From contig NC_063014.1 in assembly GCF_020509005.1 (NCBI RefSeq), forward strand, positions 248,001-312,000: 64,000 nt of DNA, written 5' to 3'. Positions 9,974 through 21,808 of the stretch are shown one piece after another; positions within the stretch are counted from its first letter, which is position 1; the number at the start of each line of letters is the position of its first letter. The notes under the pieces are model-generated. The model saw only the letters and a list, made by a program, of their open reading frames with translations. It did no database searches and was not told where the DNA came from. This DNA is from Fulvia fulva. Its lineage: Eukaryota; Ascomycota; Dothideomycetes; Mycosphaerellales; Mycosphaerellaceae. The position numbers and the translations under genes are program-made.

Positions 9974-12000
9974 ATGTCGTGGAAGCTTACCAAGAAACTC
10001 AAGGAGACTCACCTTGGCGCCCCCTTCTCCAGCACATTCTCCCGCTCGAGTTCGCAGTCCACCATCACAGACGCACAGAAGTCCCCCTCAGCGACAGCAA
10101 CCCCCGGCGCCCAGACACCGCAGACAACGCCCTCCACCACACCCAGCACCACCAATGGCTCCAACGATCCGCAAGGCATCGCTGCCTCCGAGTCCATGGT
10201 CAACCCGCCAGCCGCACCCGCAAAGCCCGGTATCCTCATCCTCACCCTCCACGAAGGCCGCGGCTTCAGTCTCCCACCAGGCGCAGATCAAGTATTCGGC
10301 AGAGGACCAGGACATGGCAACAGCGTCAGCACAGGCTCCTTCACGAGCAGCTTCATGGGCGGAAACAGTGCGAGACCTGGCTCAAGCGCGGCGCAGGGCA
10401 GTTTCAGGCCAATGTCTGCCAGTGGAGGCGGCATCAACAACATGCCGTCTACCCACGGCAGATATAGCAGCAGATACCTCCCATACGCCCTTGTGGACTT
10501 CGACAAGCAGCAAGTTTTCGTCAATGCCGTGTCCGGCACCCCTGAGAACCCTGTCTGGGCTGGTGAGAGCACACAGTACAAGTTCGATGTCAGCAGATCG
10601 ACCGAGCTCAATCTCTCCCTCTACATTCGCAATCCTACCGCGCCGCCCAACTCTGGACGAACACAGGACATTTTCATTGGCACGTGCCGCGTAACACCGA
10701 CCTTCTCCGAGGACGCACAATCGGGCGCAACACAACCGCCCTCGAGCTCAGACGGTAAGAGTGCGAAGAAGGACAAGCCCATGCCACCACCGCCATCATC
10801 GCGGAACGGTGAGATTGCGGGCGTACAGTGGCAGGAGATACAGTATGGCAGTGGATCAATCAGGATAGGGCTGAAGTTTGTGGAGACCAGACAACGATCG
10901 CTCAAGGTGGAGGACTTTGAGCTCTTGAAGGTGGTTGGTAAGGGCAGTTTCGGCAAGGTCATGCAGGTACGGAAGAAGGACACCAACCGAATCTACGCCC
11001 TCAAGACGATCCGGAAACAACACATCATCTCACGATCCGAAGTCGCCCACACACTCGCCGAGCGATCCGTTCTTGCACAGATCAACAACCCCTTCATCGT
11101 GCCCCTCAAGTTCTCCTTCCAGTCGCCGGACAAGCTATACTTCGTATTGGCCTTCGTGAATGGAGGAGAACTGTTCCACCACCTCCAGAAAGAGCAGAGA
11201 TTCGACATTAACAGGTCAAGATTCTACGCTGCGGAACTTTTGTGTGCGCTGGAATGTCTACACGGCTTTGGTGTCATCTACCGTGATCTGAAACCAGAGA
11301 ACATCCTAGTCGACTATGTTGGACACATTGCGCTCTGCGATTTCGGACTGTGCAAGCTGGATATGAAGGACGAAGACAAGACTAACACTTTCTGTGGAAC
11401 TCCTGAGTATCTGGCTCCCGAACTTCTACATGGACAAGGATACACCAAGGCAGTAGATTGGTGGACATTGGGTGTGCTGCTGTACGAGATGTTGACGGGT
11501 TTACCGCCATTCTACGACGAGAACACGAACGAGATGTACCGCAAGATTCTGTCAGAGCCTTTGCATTTCCCAGGACCCGAGATAGTACCACCGGCCGCAC
11601 GAGACTTGTTGAGCAAGCTTCTTGACAGAGATGCTACGAGGAGATTGGGCACTAATGGTGCTGCAGAGATCAAGGTGAGCCGCAATATATCCCGCGAAGT
11701 CATCCAATCACACTAACATATCCTCAGGCACACCCCTTCTTCCACAGCATCGACTGGCGCAAGCTCCTCGACCGAAAATACGAACCAAGCTTCAAGCCCA
11801 GCGTCGTCGACGAACTCGACACGGCCAACTTCGACAAGGAGTTCACATCAGAAGCACCCACAGACAGCTATGTCGAAGGACCCATGCTCTCACAAACCAT
11901 GCAACAACAATTCGCCGGCTGGTCCTACAACCGACCGGTGGAAGGACTCGGCGATGCGGGAGGCTCCATTGTATCAGGCAATGCTTTTGACCAGCGATAG
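9974..12000 (+). CDS. ypkA: AGC-family serine/threonine kinase, Ypk1/Gad8/YpkA type
   Basis: Two exons, 9974-11674 and 11728-12000, give 657 residues; the 53-bp intron has a CACTAAC branch site at 11711-11717. The N-terminus MSWKLTKKLKETHL is the conserved start of fungal Ypk/Gad8 kinases and fixes the initiation codon. Residues 50-300 hold a Pro/Ser/Thr-rich stretch and a C2-like region. The kinase domain starts near 315 (GKGSFGKV glycine loop), with YRDLKPEN near 436, CDFGLCK, and the activation loop TNTFCGTPEYLAPE near 471. The C-terminal tail has the hydrophobic motif FAGWSY, the TORC2 target site in this family. In yeasts these kinases act below TORC2 and Pkh/PDK1 in sphingolipid homeostasis, membrane stress and polarity. 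Every catalytic motif is intact. Confidence 0.96.
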
Positions 12001-12584
12001 AAACGTAAAGGCAAACGCAGGGCGCGCCGGGAATTGCAAAAGCAGTGCCTTAAGCAGGACAGGCAGGATAGGGACAGGCAGGATGGGTGGCCGACGCTCA
12101 AGGACAGGGCTTCGAGTTTTTGAGTGTGAGGGGATGGCGTGGAGGCGGTAGAGTTTTGGAGTGGAGGATGTGATACCATGGAGCAGGATGATGTGTGTGT
12201 CAGTGTCTGTGTCACCCCTGAGATAGCATTCTACATGGAACTTGAAGTTCTGGTTGTTTTGAGGCTGCGGGAATACGGCCTAGGAACATTGGTTGTCATA
12301 TTCTCCAAGTTCTCCTTTTCACTTCGACTTTCGACTTTCGACTTTCACATAGTGTTGGCTGGATGCATTCTATACTGTCTATACTATTCCGTCTCTATCA
12401 TCATGCGACCTGGTCATTACTGCCATTACCCAATGCCAAAACATCCCCTCCCTCAACCAATCAACATGAAAGGGTATCTATCATCACCAATTCTGTTCCA
12501 TCCTGCCCCGTTCCCTCCTTTCCTTGCTACATCAACTTGAAGATCATCTACATATCTAAACATTACCACCGCACAATCTTTTCC

Positions 12585-12588
<4 letters not shown>
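12001..12588. other. 3' region between convergent kinase and laccase genes
   Basis: About 590 bp holding the 3' UTRs of two convergent genes. A short tandem repeat of CGACTTT (three copies) lies at about 12323-12345. No gene is supported. Confidence 0.5.

Positions 12589-12674
<86 letters not shown>
12589..12674 (+). repeat. (TC)43 microsatellite
   Basis: A perfect run of 43 TC units. It ends two bases before the stop codon of the laccase gene on the opposite strand, so it forms the first part of that gene's 3' UTR, as (GA)n in the mRNA. The open frames through it are artefacts of the dinucleotide repeat. Confidence 0.97.
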
Positions 12675-12676
<2 letters not shown>

Positions 12677-12678
<2 letters not shown>

Positions 12679-14950
12679 AGATCCCACCATCACTCTGCAA
12701 ATACGCCGCGCTAGTGGGGTAGTACGCATCCCACCCATCACATTGTGATTGGAAATCGGATGGTAAAGGGTCGATGGAGAGCATGCTATCCTTGGATTCG
12801 AGGAATTGCACGCTGAAACCTTCGTCCGCGTGCCAGGCCTGGATTATCACGGGGAAGGTTAGCGAGAGTGATGGGAAGGGGGAGGGAGAGGGAGGAGGGA
12901 GAGGGAGAGGGATGATACGTACGATGTGACAATGCATAATCCACGCCCCGGGATTATTGGTTTGAAACGCAATGGCCACCCAGCCGTTGGTCGGCAGCAT
13001 GGCGACATCGCGACGGATAGGGCTGTCGTAGTTTAAACCCGCCGCGTCGTCGTCGGTCCACCCCGTCGTGCCCCAACCCAGAACATAAAAATCGTGTCCG
13101 TGCAAATGTATGGGATGCGGAATATTCACCGTGAAAGGACTCCCAACGCCCTCGGTGATAATCCAATACGTCCATTGTCCCTCGCTAGGTAGTTCGATCA
13201 TGTTGGCGGACCTCGGCCAGGCGGCGTCGTTGCCGTCGCGGAGGGATTTGAGGGTGGGTTGCAACCAGTCGACTTTGAGGGGGGAGCCGTTGACTTGCCA
13301 GAACAGGTTGATAGAGTCGTCGGATTGGGTGGATTGGTTTATTGCTGTATCGAGTTGTGCAAAGGAACTCGGGGAGACGATTTCGCCGCGCGGGATGTAG
13401 GAGTTCCAGTAGGATGTGATTTCCGTCTCGTCTGTGCAGCGTTGCGTATACGCGGTTGCCGTAGATTCAGGCGTAGAGGATTCGAATCCTTCGTAAGAGA
13501 AGATGGAGAGAATGTTACCGTTCTGGAAGTTGCTCCCGCAACCTGCGGTATCCTGGGATTCGGCGCGGAACCAGTAGGATGCAGGTTCCTGGTCGGCGGT
13601 TATGATTACGTCGTAGCGCTGGCCGATGCCGATGAAGACCCAAGAGGCGTTGTAGGGGACGACGGGCACGAAGTCGGCGGCGATGACGAGCATGCTGTGG
13701 CTGTCGAGGGAGAATTGGAAGTGGTTGTCGACGGCCGTGTTGATGAGGCGGAGACGGTGCTTTTTGCCTGCTTTGAGGATCGTCTGGGCGTACGCGCCGC
13801 CTGAGGTCGAGACCATTGTGCCGTTGATTAGGCCGTTGTCTGCGGTGGGGGCGAGGGCGTTTTGATGCATTGCGCGGGAGGAGACGACGTAGATTCCTGG
13901 GTAGTACCAGTCTGTGATGGGTAAGGGACCGAGGTCTTCGTCGTAGTCTGCTGTTGCTGGGCCGTAGATTACGATAGGGCCGAGGACGCCGTCGCCGTAT
14001 TGGGAGGAGAAGTGGGAGTGGTACCAGGAGGTGCCGTATTGGGTGGCTTGGAAGGTGTACGTCTTGCTGCGGCCTGGGGCGATGGGGCATTCTGTCACGC
14101 CGGGGACTCCGTCTTGGCCGTTGGAATGGTAGAGGCGTAGACCGTGCCAGTGGATGCTTGTGCCGTTGTTTTGCATTTCGTTGTGGACCGTCACGGAGAT
14201 CATGTCGCCCCAGTTCGCGTAGATTGTGGGACCGGGGTATTGGCCGTTGATCGCGAAGCCTTGACGCTCGAAGCCGTCGGGGGCGAGGGTGGTGTTTGTG
14301 ATGGTGAAGTCGTAGGAGACGGTTCGTCCTGTTGTTGGCCAGTTCTCGTCGAAGTCGGTCTCGATGCTGAGACCGTTGCTCCAGCAGCCTCGAGATGTTG
14401 GACCGTTGGTGCATGTTGGAGTTGGTGCAGTAGATGTTGCTGTCGTAGTGGGCGTCGTGGATGAGGCTTGCTGCCATGTGTCTGATATTGTTGCGGCGTT
14501 GTTACCGACAGTGTAGAAATGGTCAGGATCTGCCTCCCATGTTATGGCTCCATCTGCGCCAATGCGAATGTACTTGAATGAGAAGCTCGTGCCTGATGCA
14601 AGGCTCACTGTCGCGCTCCATAGCGGATCATCTGCTGTGTATTGATCTGCCGACAACGCTATGGCGTTTGCTGAGTCCCAACTACCCAATGCATCGATCG
14701 AGCCAACAACTGATACACTCTCGCCCCAAGCTGTGGTGACAAGCGCATCGAAAGTTATGTCGACCGTTCCACTTTGCCGCCTTCTGAGCTCGGAGGCTGA
14801 TCGTGAGTTGTCGAAGGATATTGGTCGCGAGGGTTCGAATCGCGTTGCTCGCTTCCGTCCCTCCAGGTGTAACCTCTCGTTTGGTAATGTGGCTGCAAAC
14901 GCAGCTGGCGCCACAAGGGCTATTAGGTTAAAGACTGAAGATACTCGCAT
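12677..14950 (-). CDS. Laccase (multicopper oxidase) with N-terminal CBM20-like starch-binding domain
   Basis: Two exons, 14950-12923 and 12838-12677, give 729 residues. The 84-bp intron splits the copper motif HCHI/AWH, is extremely pyrimidine-rich, and is in frame without a stop. A signal peptide (about 1-20) and dibasic sites (ELRRRQ) suggest secretion and processing. Residues about 61-160 look like a CBM20 starch-binding module (WGESVSVVGS, LGSWD, FKYIRI, ITWEADPDH), followed by a Thr-rich linker. From about 180 the protein is a complete ascomycete laccase with HWHG (267-270), HSHF (311-314), HPIHLHGHDF and HCHIAWH. It ends in SDGGI, resembling the DSGL/DSGI C-terminal plug. It should oxidise phenols outside the cell; the CBM suggests binding to alpha-glucan. 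The ATG at 14950 is chosen because the frame upstream lacks a signal sequence. Confidence 0.93.
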
Positions 14951-16419
14951 ATCTGGAAGCACAACAAGTGGATGAACGAAAGAAGAATTAAAGTCGTAAG
15001 GGTAGTCTCTTTCCTCCGAAGAAAACACAGAAAAGACACCTACTCCAAGCAAAACAGTACTTCCAAGGTGCCGAAGCCAGGTCTATCAACCCGTTGCCAC
15101 GAGGGTGGCAAGGTGGATCCAGGGCTCGTTTGCCTGAGGAACGCCTGGCGTCCTCGAGCGTCGCATCGCATACAGTCCTGCCCAAAAGCGTGCGGATACC
15201 GGATCTTTCGCCATTGAGTGGAGCAAAGTGCTCTTGTGCCACGAAGCGATGGCTGGAATTAGCAGCAGTGCAACTTGCCGCGACAGAAATTTCGCTTGCA
15301 TCCTCCTCTTTCTGAGCACGCGCAGTAGCACACATCGTGAGACCGGGGTCATTTGGAGTAAGGAGAGATCTCTTAGCCGCCTGGCATCGGGCCGTTGCGC
15401 TTGGTCGGTAAGGCTTCGGGTGTGAATATCGATATGTTTGATGGATGTGTCGAATATGGTGGCGTTCAGGTGTCTTAGACTGAGTCGTGAACGCATTCGT
15501 CCGACGGAAAAGAGGCGTGGCGGTCAAGAGGTATACTCTATCGCGAGGCGGGGAGATATGCAGGTGCTGGGCGTCGCCTCAGGAACAGCCATCTGTGATA
15601 TGCTTGGCTCTAGCCACATCCTTGCCACTGCACTATCCTTGATAGTTGAGCCGCATTTTGACCCACTATCCTTTCTTGCTTCACTCGTGGCGCTTCTTCT
15701 TGTCAACATCCACCAGCAGATAAATCGGCAACGGCACAATGGTGCTACACACGCTTCGTCAGCGCCGTTCTTGCTGCAACGGAAATGTGTTGATGTAGAC
15801 ACGTGCCGTGGTTGCACAAATCTATTGAATCTGCTTGTGCTTCCACCCACGAGAGATAATGATTCAAGCTCGTGGCCATTGATCCGAGGGTGTGGTCAGA
15901 TGGAGGATCTTGAGGTGGATCTATCGATAGCGTGGAACTGCTGGCATCAGGAGATGGTGCTATGATTAGTACACAGCAAAGCAAATCACGATACTCATCC
16001 CTCCACCTTCGCTGAGCGTTGGTCGAGGAAGCGACAAGAAACACCATCACGTTGGAAAGGCGGCCACGTGGTCGTGCCATTGCAGAGGTGTATCGCAAGC
16101 AAAGCGACAAAGTTGCATACACCGAGAGTATTCGTGATCCATGGCTTCGAGAATGTGTGCTTGTACCCTGGGTATGAGCGCTCGACTTGCTGGTTGTACG
16201 CCGTTGATCCTAGAGAGATCGGTATTTCGCCTGGATCAACCAGGGTATGGATGTTGGCCACGAGCTACTGTCAGCAGTCAATTGATGTACACCTTGTACA
16301 GAGGTGGCACTTTTGTCAGCATTTGTCAACCTCGCCCATTCCATGTGAGCTCACATACACACCAACAGTCTGTTTCTAATTGTCGCCCAGGCAACCAAGA
16401 CCTTCCACTCCCTTGCGAT
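14951..16419. other. 1.5 kb region without a supported gene
   Basis: Several frames of 100-180 codons overlap on both strands (for example 15438-15965 on plus and 14988-15527 on minus), but none shows a domain, signal peptide or credible splicing. The left part is presumably the laccase promoter and the right end the 3' UTR of the monooxygenase gene. Confidence 0.5.
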
Positions 16420-17726
16420 CTACTCCTTGATCTTGAACTCATACTCCGGTATCTCGACCTTAATCGTCTCATTCCCAAAATTGAACCACCTCCAAACCCC
16501 CGTAACACTCACAAACCAGAACAGCGTCCTATATCACATTAGCATCTCTCCGCACAACCCCTCTCCCAGAGAACAAACCTAACAATCCAAATCCCCCACT
16601 CACTCTGCGGATTCACCAACTCCGGCGCCCTCCCCCCAAGTGGAATCGTCTGACTCTCCTCCACAAACGTCTTCAAAACATCTCTATACCTCCCAAACGC
16701 CACCTTCAAATCATCCGGACTCCTGGCCATCTCACCCGCCAACACATACCCCCCAATAATCGCCAGCGTCGTGCCCTGACCAGTAAGAGGAGAGGGCGCA
16801 TACCCAGCATCTCCAACCAGAGCGCAGCGTCCACTATGCCAGGAGTCCAGCTTAATCTGCACAATCCGCGTAAAATAGAAATCCTCAGCATCATACATCC
16901 CCTTCAAAATCCTCGGTCCAACACCACGCATATCTTTGAAGAGGGTCGCCAGGGCATCTTTGTGTTCATCCATAGATCGAGATTCCGCCACGCGGGCCAG
17001 GGCATCGTCCTTCTTGGTACACATAATATAACCCGAAGACCTCCTCCCTCCCCGATCAATTGGTCGAATGAACGCGGTGCGGCCCCCCGTGGCGTGCTGG
17101 AGTTTAGCGAAGGGAATGTCGTAGGAAGGATCGCCGGCCATGGAGAAGAAGCCGACGTAGGTGTTCTTGGGGTCTGTGCAGGTGTCGTTGGCGTGTTTGG
17201 AGAAGGCGAGGTTGCGGACGCGAGAGCGTGTGCCGTCGGCGCCGATTATGGCGTGGAAGCGTTCGGGGGTGGAGCTGGTGGAGAGGGTTACTGTTGCGCC
17301 CTTTTCGTCCTGCTTGATGGCTTCGATGGTGCAGCCGTAGCGGTATTCGACGTTGGGCAGTGCTTTTGCGGCGTCCGCGACGACTCTGGTGAGGTCGCTG
17401 CGCATTATTTCGATCTCTTGGGTGACGGAGAGAGTGCCACCTTTCTCTGGAGCAGTACCAACTGCTGGGGCTACATTTTTGCCGTCGTCGTCGACAAGTG
17501 TGATGCCTTGCTCGCCTGTGGTACTGTCTTTGATCGTCTGATAGATGCCCATGTACTTCATGATGTCGACTGCCATGTTGGTGACATCGACGCCTTGACC
17601 TAAAGGCTTGGTTGTGGAACGTTCTGTGACCAAGACATCGAAGCCGGCCTTTGCTAACCAGAAGGCAGTGACCGAGCCTGCTGGGCCACCACCATTGACG
17701 AGGATTCTTCGCTTGTCAGTAGTCAT
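16420..17726 (-). CDS. FAD-dependent monooxygenase (PHBH/TetX-like)
   Basis: Two exons, 17726-16579 and 16528-16420, separated by a 50-bp intron, give 418 residues. The N-terminal dinucleotide fold reads [18 protein letters not shown], followed by the ER(S/T) acidic strand end. The second FAD motif appears as [12 protein letters not shown] and the third as [20 protein letters not shown], the GD motif of aromatic hydroxylases. It ends in EYEFKIKE, and the final exon contains a hydrophobic Trp/Phe stretch. These enzymes hydroxylate small aromatic or polyketide substrates using NAD(P)H; the substrate cannot be read from sequence. No polyketide synthase or other pathway gene is adjacent, so a biosynthetic cluster is not supported. 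Confidence 0.9.
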
Positions 17727-18190
17727 GTTGAAGTGAGTGTGTTCAATCAAATGTTGAGATCTAGGTACCGACAATCGGATGTAGTCGACGACAGCCTCGT
17801 CATTATATAGACACAGACACTGCAAGACCTACCTTGGGTTACGTTGCAAACGAACTTTACTGTGCAGTTGTTGCAAGGACTCGACCAGATGGAGACATAC
17901 CTATCCTGTATGGTGGCGTAGCCGTCCAATCGTCGGGAGGCTTGGAGGTTCAGGGTGCGGCCTTTTCACGCCGTACGGACTGAAAACGCCGCTGTTTGCA
18001 CGTGACTCTGACATTCCTTCGCAGTTGCATGCTCGTTGAACTCCGGATGGGCATCAAAGGGCATCTGTATGCGATGGCCTTGCAATCTAAGTAGGACATG
18101 AACGACGTCGGACGAAGAAATGCCCAAGTGAAGGAATCTGAAGATACCAGCTTATTTCGCCACTTGCAGTCGTTACATTGAGCTTGAGGA
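17727..18190. other. Short intergenic region
   Basis: About 460 bp between two minus-strand genes. It should hold the promoter of the monooxygenase and the 3' UTR of the ubiquitin-like gene. Nothing else is seen. Confidence 0.5.
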
Positions 18191-19202
18191 TCAAACGAGT
18201 ATCTGTCTGCAGTCGATGATTGAGCCATGCTTGATGCCGAACTGCCTAAATGTCAATACTGGAACACGAATGGCGAGAAAGGACAACTCACCGATGCAAG
18301 GCTTCTGTCCTCGATTCTCCAGGGTATCTCTTCGCACGTCTGCGGCTGCCCATCGATATGTGCCATGTACCGGTGCTTGTAGATGACCTCTCCCGCTAGT
18401 TTGAGGTACCACGAGCAGTCCTTGTATTCGTACGTAGAAAGTGCACGCTCGCTGATCAATTGTTCCACGAGATGTCGTATAGGAGTCGAGCTTCGGGCAT
18501 GAACCTGAATTTCGCCATTCGTGCAACCAGGGCCATTCAAACCACGAAGCACAAAGTCAAGGTCGGCACGATCGAAACAGACGCCCAAGAGGCGAAGTAA
18601 TCGCAGTCGTGAGGCTGGACCAATGCCATACTATTGAAGTCAGCTTCACGCCGCTGACCGACTATGCCAATGCTCACCTCTTGAAGCCGTACCTCCGAAT
18701 CGAGACAACGGCCATGAAGCAACAAGCGTTGCTGAGGTTCAGAGATGCCGGTTTCCCGCTTCAGCCAAGCCTGGAGCTCATAAACAGTCATGTCGCTTCG
18801 AGCTGGTATCGTGAAGATTTGCGTTTGCTGATAAGCGGTCTGATGTTCGACATCCACGAAGAACGTCTCTGGGCTCGGGTCTGGGTCTACTTGTTCTCCT
18901 GTTTCTCGAAGGCTATTCGAGTCAACCATCGTGAGAGTCTCAACCTCGGAACCCGTTGGCGGAGTCGACAGACCAGTGTCGGTGAAGACAGTCTCGCTGT
19001 CAGTATAGTCGTGGACATGGATAGCAGTTTCCTTCGGAGGAAGCCTCTTGACAGCATCGACGAAACACTGTGCAATTTGTGACCTCTCACAGTCACCCTG
19101 AGTGATAGCAATTGCAACATGAGGTGGCAGCTCAACGGTCAGCTTAGTTGACATCGTGTATGGGATGGTAGATGATGATCGTTTGCTCGCAGGAAGCGAC
19201 AT
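18191..19202 (-). CDS. Uncharacterised protein with two ubiquitin-like domains
   Basis: Three exons, 19202-18678, 18630-18292 and 18241-18191, with 47- and 50-bp introns, give 304 residues (288 if the ATG at 19154 is used). All junctions are phase 0. The first 125 residues are acidic and Ser/Thr-rich. A ubiquitin-like fold follows at about 128-195: a beta hairpin (QIFTIPARSDMTV), a helix (ELQAWLKRETGI), then QRLLLHGRCLDSEVRLQEYG and IGPASRLRLLRLLG. A second Ubl-like segment runs from about 215 to the end (EIQVHARSSTPIRHLVEQLI ... GIKHGSIIDCRQILV), closer in style to SUMO-like domains. There is no terminal di-glycine, so it is probably an adaptor or scaffold and not a conjugated modifier. Splicing is essential: neither Ubl reads through in the unspliced frame. 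Confidence 0.75.
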
Positions 19203-19979
19203 CGGTGTTCAATGGTCGCCTCAGTCGTGATAGTCAGCATGATGTGATCGCGGCCATGTCAACATGCCTGCTCGGTGTGAGAACGACATTGGATGAGCTG
19301 CCAAGGATCCCAGGTCGACTTTGATGTCTGATCATGAGTGTGCTCATCTGTCACGTCCGATGAGTATCACCCTTCAGTGTGCATTATCCTTTCGTGGTCA
19401 GTGAACACATGCGAGAGAGTGCATGAGGTGCAGTAACTTCCAAAGGCGCCTATCTCCTGCAGCGGTGAGCACAGGAGTACAAATCGAAACCTGCCTTGAA
19501 CCTGTTCGATCGCAGACGCCTTGACGTGTATAGGGATCCGTCTAAGATGGCTGTTGCAAGGGCTATCAATGATGCTGAAGATCAATACATGTCCAGATGT
19601 GCGAGCAGGGCAGAGACTCAGGGTATCAGCATCTTGACCGCTGTTTGCCTCGTGGAATGATGAAGCGAGGCTCTGGAGTTCAGTACTTGATGGCAGACCA
19701 ATGGAGGAGGATTATTCGCAGACAAAGCTCGTCTTGTGTCGTGGATGTTGTTGCAGAAGTCGGAAAGCAGTTCCGATATCAAAACATGGCCAACGGCAAC
19801 TGCGGAACTCCTTCCCGATGACCACCTTCCCGGCGCTCATGCTAGTGGGGCACAGATCTCATCTCGCTATCAGCGACACCGGCGTCTACGACAATGCGTA
19901 TATCTCCTATCGACAAGCCAACAGGAGGAGCAATATACACCTCGTTCGGCGGACAGAGTGATAGAGGAAGAAGCTGAAC
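19203..19979. other. Divergent promoter region
   Basis: About 780 bp between the minus-strand double-Ubl gene and the plus-strand FAHD1-type gene. Only short, unconvincing frames are present. It is likely to contain both promoters. Confidence 0.5.
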
Positions 19980-20990
19980 ATGTCCGCGTCCTTCATACGA
20001 GCAAGCAGCAGAGCTTCGGCGTTTGCTGTGCCGACATGTCGAACAGCTGGAGCTTCTGCCTCGCGTTGCTTCTCCACCGGCAGTCTGTCGCGGAGCTCGA
20101 ATGCCGGTCATCTTGAGGGTACAGCAAGAGAAAATGGCGTGCGGCTGCAAGCTCAGTCATTACGAAGGAACGTTGTTCCTTCTAGTCAGAGGAGAGCATA
20201 CAGCGCAGACACAATGGCCTCCCTAGCAGCTATCAAGCAGAATTGCCGAAAGGTATGCCTACCACTTCACCATACAACCCAGCCCCATGCCACCAAACCA
20301 CAGTAATGACCATTCTCCCAGGTAATGTGCATAGGCCGCAACTACGCCGACCACGTAACCGAACTCAACAACCAACGCCCCAAACAACCCTTCTTCTTCC
20401 TCAAGCCCCCCTCCTCCATCCTGCTCCCCACCGAAGGCCCCGTCCTCCGCCCCGCCGGTGTGAACCTCCACTTTGAAGTAGAGCTGGGTCTAGTAATCGG
20501 CAAGACAGTCCGGGACCTGGACGAGAGCGACACCGAGGGATGGATGGGCGCGATTGAGTCCTACCTCCTCTCCATCGACATGACAGGACGCAACGTCCAG
20601 GAAGAGGCGAAGAAGAGGGGGTTGCCGTGGAGTATTGCGAAGGGATTTGATACGTTTTTGCCTGTGGCTGGGCCGGTGTCGAAGTCCTTGATTTCTGATC
20701 CGCATAACGTGGAACTTTGGTTGAGTGTGAATGGGGAGACAAAGCAGAATGATAATACCGAGCTTATGCTCTTCAGGATTGGGAGGCAGTTGAGTGATAT
20801 TAGCAAGGTCATGACGTTAGAGAAGGGGGATATTGTGTTGACGGGGACACCGAAGGGTGTCGGAACAGTGGTTACGGGAGATGTGATTGAAGCGGGCCTG
20901 AAGGTTGATGGGAAGGAGGTCGAGGAAGCGAGGATAAAGGTTGATGTCAAGGATAGGACGGGGCCGTATGAGTTTACGCCGACGTATTAG
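19980..20990 (+). CDS. Fumarylacetoacetate hydrolase-domain protein, FAHD1-like acylpyruvase, mitochondrial
   Basis: Two exons, 19980-20252 and 20322-20990, give 313 residues. The first 80 residues are Arg/Ser/Ala-rich with almost no acidic residues, typical of a mitochondrial presequence. The conserved core begins at MASLAAIKQNCRK, and splicing restores KVMCIGRNYADH, the family's first motif. Later motifs are PFFFLKPPSS, HFEVELGLVIGK (metal-binding glutamates), SIAKGFDTFLPVAGP and DIVLTGTPKGVG. Human FAHD1 cleaves acylpyruvates and decarboxylates oxaloacetate in mitochondria, and this protein is expected to act likewise. An internal start at 20214 would give a cytosolic form lacking the presequence. 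Confidence 0.92.
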
Positions 20991-21808
20991 AGCAATAGTT
21001 GTGTACAGAGATATCAAGATTTGTCAAGATAAGGATATTCGCATGGCAAAAGAACAATCCACTCAGGTCGAATGGCACCAAATGGTGTCAAAGCCAACCA
21101 CGACCCCTAGTCTTGCTATGGCATGAACTCACCACCGAGATTATTCAGCTCATCAAGCAAGCTTGCAACTCAGCCATTCCACCGAAGAGGATTGTCGATT
21201 GAGACCAGCAACCAAGTGTTACAACTACCTTCCCAACCGCAGCTCGGAATGGCCAGTCGAGGCCGTCTCGAGCTCAACAAGACCTGATTGCAACAGCTGG
21301 TGAATTTATCTTTACATACTGACCACCTCCCACTATACATCGAAAAATCCTCTCGGCGATCTGGCCTAGTGGCAGGGATGACGGGTCTTGTTGCTATGCA
21401 AAGATGCAGCTGAATTCGACACCTTCATGACTTAGAGAGTGAGGAGGGTCTCGTAGTGGTCCAACATCGCTAGTTCGCAGCGGGCATTTGTTTTGCTCCC
21501 CTGATCTTTTTGCTTTGGCATCAGCCCTCATCATGTATAGGGGCATGACCGAATCGACCTATATCATTGAAGTGCTACTCATGCTGTCTAACGAATGTTC
21601 TCGTTGGCTTGGTCGAGTGGTATGCGGAACTCCTACCCTGCGATGAGCTCCATGCTTGCCATCTCACGATATGCTATCGTGGATCCGCGAGCTCGGTGCT
21701 CTTGATCAGATTAACGCGGATGTTTGTTCTGCCACTGCTTTTGCTTTTGCATTGACCTTCGATGTGACAGACCCTTGAACTGGAGTCTTTTTGCTGTCTG
21801 CGTGTTGA
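20991..21808. other. Intergenic region between convergent genes
   Basis: About 820 bp. A sequence resembling a Pol III box A (TGGCCTAGTGG, near 21363) is present, but no matching tRNA fold follows. No gene is supported. Confidence 0.45.

Noticed and set aside
12556..12741. Open frames through the TC/GA repeat
   Set aside because: Produced by the dinucleotide repeat, which has no stops in several frames; not genes.
13259..13804. 181-codon plus-strand frame antisense to laccase
   Set aside because: Shadow of the laccase reading frame; the minus-strand product has complete copper motifs.
15438..15965. 175-codon frame between laccase and the monooxygenase
   Set aside because: Contains one hydrophobic stretch but no recognisable family and no support on splicing.
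16420..20990. Possible secondary-metabolite cluster around laccase, monooxygenase and hydrolase genes
   Set aside because: No polyketide synthase, NRPS, terpene cyclase, transporter or cluster regulator is present, and the neighbours are housekeeping-type genes.
21360..21430. Box A-like TGGCCTAGTGG followed by a weak box B-like sequence
   Set aside because: No T-arm pairing, no acceptor stem and no anticodon arm; chance or very decayed.
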